Below, one piece after another: positions 62,160 through 64,000 of a DNA stretch of 64,000 nt. Source of the DNA: Bacillus sp. SB49. GTDB lineage: Bacteria > Bacillota > Bacilli > Bacillales > Halobacillaceae. The translations under genes and the position numbers were made by a program. Each line of letters begins with the position of its first letter. Positions within the stretch are counted from its first letter, which is position 1. The stretch lies in the NCBI RefSeq assembly GCF_000469135.2, contig NZ_CP048117.1, positions 2,207,501 through 2,271,500 on the forward strand. The letters run 5' to 3'. The notes under the pieces were generated by a model, which worked only from the letters and a program-made list of their open reading frames with translations, was not told where the DNA came from and ran no database searches.

Positions 62160-63134
62160 TTATTCCGTCCAGCCTTTTACTGTTTCCAGCTGTTCTTGAT
62201 ACTTCTCTTCAGGCAGAGCTACATAACCAACTTCTTCTGCTGCCTTACCGGCATTCTCAAGCAGGTATGTTGTGAAATCCTGAACCTGCTCCTTCTCTTT
62301 GTATGCATCCACGTTTACGTAAGTGAACAATGGACGGGAAAGCGGTGTGTAAGAACCATCCTGAATCGTTTCTGGATTCGGTTTAACTGCTTCTCCACCA
62401 TCCTCAGAAATTCCAAGAACCTTAAGCTTGTCTTCATTCTCTGCATAATACGCATATCCGAAGAATCCGATCGCATTTGGATCATTCTCAATTCCGCGTA
62501 CTAGGACGTTGTCGTCTTCAGAAAGGGTCGTGTTCTTGCCTTCTTTCATCGGCTCTTCTTCAAGAATGACTTCATTGAAGTAGTCGAACGTACCGGAATC
62601 GTGACCAGGGCTGAAGATTTTGATTTGCTCATCCGGCCATTCCGGATTGATGTCAGACCAAGTTTGTACATCCGAAGAATCAAGGAAGATCTGCTTCAGC
62701 TGATCGATTGTCAATTCATCGACGAAGTCGTTTTCTTTACTTACTACGACGGAAAGACCATCATAGGCAAGTTCAAGCTCTTCCAACTGTACATCGTTTT
62801 CTTCTGCTGCAGCCATCTCTTCTTCCTTAATAGGACGGGAAGCATTGCTCAAGTCGATTTCTCCGACCGTTGATTTCTTGAATCCGCCGCCTGATCCGGA
62901 AGCGTTAACTGTCACATTGACATCCGGATTGTCCTGGTTATACGTATATGTCAGGTTTTCCATGATTGGAAATACAGTAGATGAACCGTCAATGGCGATT
63001 GGACCGGATACTCCGTCTCCACTTTCGGAATCAGAACCTTCTGCAGATGAATCGTTGTCCGACCCACACGCTGCCAATACACCCATTACAAGCATTAATA
63101 CAGAAAGTAGTGCAAATTTCTTCAAGTTGTTCAT
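62160..63134 (-). CDS. pstS: Phosphate-binding lipoprotein PstS
   Basis: PstS captures phosphate outside the membrane. The 324-residue protein has a lipoprotein signal (about 1-23) with lipobox VLAACG, then a Ser/Asp/Glu-rich linker and a two-lobed binding domain with the phosphate-binding motifs GSSTVFPI, ASGSGGGFKKS and SPGHDSGTFDYF. The very acidic composition fits a halophile. The ATG at 63134 follows AGGGGGAG. It is the first gene of the pst operon and is preceded by a PhoP box. Confidence 0.97.
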   Translation of the reverse strand: MNNLKKFALLSVLMLVMGVLAACGSDNDSSAEGSDSESGDGVSGPIAIDGSSTVFPIMENLTYTYNQDNPDVNVTVNASGSGGGFKKSTVGEIDLSNASRPIKEEEMAAAEENDVQLEELELAYDGLSVVVSKENDFVDELTIDQLKQIFLDSSDVQTWSDINPEWPDEQIKIFSPGHDSGTFDYFNEVILEEEPMKEGKNTTLSEDDNVLVRGIENDPNAIGFFGYAYYAENEDKLKVLGISEDGGEAVKPNPETIQDGSYTPLSRPLFTYVNVDAYKEKEQVQDFTTYLLENAGKAAEEVGYVALPEEKYQEQLETVKGWTE

Positions 63135-63196
63135 TTCTTTTCTCCCCCTATTTCTTTTCAGATCTATGTAGGCGGCCCCGGCCGACCCACAACTAC

Positions 63197-63250
63197 ATCA
63201 TAACGGGGGTATTTTAAGGACATATGAACTATACGTAAAGGTTTTGTAAA
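63197..63250 (-). promoter_or_regulatory. PhoP-controlled pstS promoter (Pho box)
   Basis: On the minus strand TTTACA (63250-63245), TTTACG (63239-63234), TTCATA (63228-63223) and TTAAAA (63217-63212) recur at exact 11-bp steps, the pattern of PhoP direct repeats (TTHACA-N5). A TATGAT -10 lies at 63202-63197 with no good -35, as usual for activated promoters. Phosphate starvation should induce pst. Confidence 0.85.
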
Positions 63251-63253
63251 TAG

Positions 63254-63282
63254 AAAAAAAGAGCGATGCTTTCGCATCACTC
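63254..63282 (-). terminator. pbpA terminator
   Basis: GAGCGATGC (63261-63269) pairs with GCATCACTC (63274-63282) with one G-U pair, followed on the minus strand by seven T's. It overlaps the 3' end of the penicillin-binding protein gene. Confidence 0.85.
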
Positions 63283-64000
63283 TTCTTCGGTCGTCTGCTC
63301 TTCTTCTGTTCCTTGTACCTGTTCTTCATCTCCGCTCATCGTCAAGCCCTTCTCTGCGCGCTCTTCCTTCAGATCGAAGTAGGCTTTGCCGATCCGGGCA
63401 CCGATGTTGTTACTGACATTGAACGTACTGTTGGCGTCTTCACCGACGTGCGGCGTAACGACGGAAAAGGCGATTTCCGGATCATCGTAAGGCGCATAAC
63501 CTACCAGCACTTTGTTCAATAATTCCTCTACATACGTATTGCCGCCCTGCCCGTCCGGGACGGTAGCCGGCGCTTCCGCCGTTCCGGTTTTCCCTGCCAT
63601 TTTATACTTTTTATAGGCAGGACTGGAGAACACGCTGCTCGCCGTTCCCCCGCTCGTCTGGAACACTTGGCGGAACCCTTCCTGCACCCGTTCGATATAG
63701 GAGGGATCCATATCGATACGATTCAAGACCTTTGGATCATAGTCTTTGTATATCGGTCCCAGCCCCTCCTGTTGGGAAGGGTCGTGAATGCTCTTCACAA
63801 GATGCGGCTGAATACGGTAACCGCCATTAGCGATCGTGGATACATACTGATTGAGCTGCATCGCTGTATAACTGTGGAACTGACCGATAGAGAAATCGAG
63901 AATCTCTCCTGGATTTGAAATCTCTCCATTTACACCGGTCGATTCATATGGGAAATCTATTCCGGTCTTTACACCTAGACCGAATTGATTGAAATTATAA
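63277..64000 (-). CDS. pbpA: Penicillin-binding protein 2 (PbpA-type), 3' part
   Basis: The gene is cut by the right edge; about 240 C-terminal codons are present. It is a class B transpeptidase that crosslinks peptidoglycan. Visible are FSIGQFHSYTAMQL of the transpeptidase core and the KTG motif in MAGKTGTAEAP, followed by VGYAPYDDPEIAFSVV and a Glu/Gln-rich acidic tail. The reading frame is open to position 64000, so the internal ATG at 63861 is not the start. The active-site SxxK and SxN motifs lie outside the window. Position beside pstS matches B. subtilis pbpA. Confidence 0.93.
   Translation of the reverse strand, partial: YNFNQFGLGVKTGIDFPYESTGVNGEISNPGEILDFSIGQFHSYTAMQLNQYVSTIANGGYRIQPHLVKSIHDPSQQEGLGPIYKDYDPKVLNRIDMDPSYIERVQEGFRQVFQTSGGTASSVFSSPAYKKYKMAGKTGTAEAPATVPDGQGGNTYVEELLNKVLVGYAPYDDPEIAFSVVTPHVGEDANSTFNVSNNIGARIGKAYFDLKEERAEKGLTMSGDEEQVQGTEEEQTTEEE

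Noticed and set aside
1-64000. CRISPR arrays, insertion sequences, prophage, tRNA or rRNA
   Set aside because: I looked for repeated units, transposase motifs, integrase genes and cloverleaf sequences and saw none.

Overview
This window is chromosomal DNA of a spore-forming Gram-positive bacterium of the family Bacillaceae. The evidence is spo0A, spoIVB, the whole eight-gene spoIIIA operon, a spoVAF-type germination gene, strong AGGAGG-type ribosome binding sites, and a gene order from a bkdR-like regulator to pbpA that follows the efp-spo0A-comG-pst stretch of Bacillus subtilis. An OLE RNA with its OapA partner and an adenosylcobalamin-dependent ribonucleotide reductase point to a halophilic or alkaliphilic relative such as Halobacillus. 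The genus is an inference. I see no insertion sequences, prophage, CRISPR, tRNA or rRNA.

Layout. 1-5050: end of a regulator gene, a DUF2627 gene, a cNMP/CBS/DUF294 protein next to a DEDDh exonuclease, aspartokinase, and a small unknown gene. 5085-10617: spo0A, spoIVB, recN, argR, and a TlyA-type rRNA methylase. 10625-20023: an isoprenoid and housekeeping cluster (dxs, oapA, OLE RNA, ispA, xseB, xseA, folD, nusB, yqhY, accC, accB). 20167-25210: spoIIIAA-AH behind a sigma-E promoter. 25367-33681: efp, yqhT, aroQ, yqhR, yqhP, yqhO, mntR, nrdJ, yqhL. 33763-37960: glycine cleavage operon gcvT-gcvPA-gcvPB under a tandem glycine riboswitch. 38123-45431: yqhH-yqhG, yqzE, aroK and the comG pilus operon. 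45581-57678: mgsR, yqgY, yqgX, yqgW, a FetAB-type transporter, yqgS, glcK, yqgQ, a spoVAF-like gene, gluP, yqgO, yqgN, rpmG. 57858-64000: an unknown gene pair, then phoU-pstB-pstA-pstC-pstS, and the 3' part of pbpA.

Regulation visible in the sequence. spo0A has a sigma-H-like promoter and three 0A boxes. pstS has four TTHACA-like PhoP repeats at exact 11-bp steps. nrdJ has two NrdR-like boxes 31 bp apart. mgsR has overlapping sigma-A and sigma-B type promoters. Most transcription units end in perfect intrinsic terminators.

The most unusual element is the roughly 590-nt non-coding gap between ispA and the small membrane-protein gene before dxs (13136-13842). Its position, size, structure and neighbour match the OLE RNA / OapA ribonucleoprotein system of extremophilic Firmicutes. 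Compared with B. subtilis gene order (from memory), the sin/tapA-sipW-tasA biofilm block, lipM and yqhQ are missing here, while nrdJ, a spoVAF-like gene and several uncharacterised genes are added.
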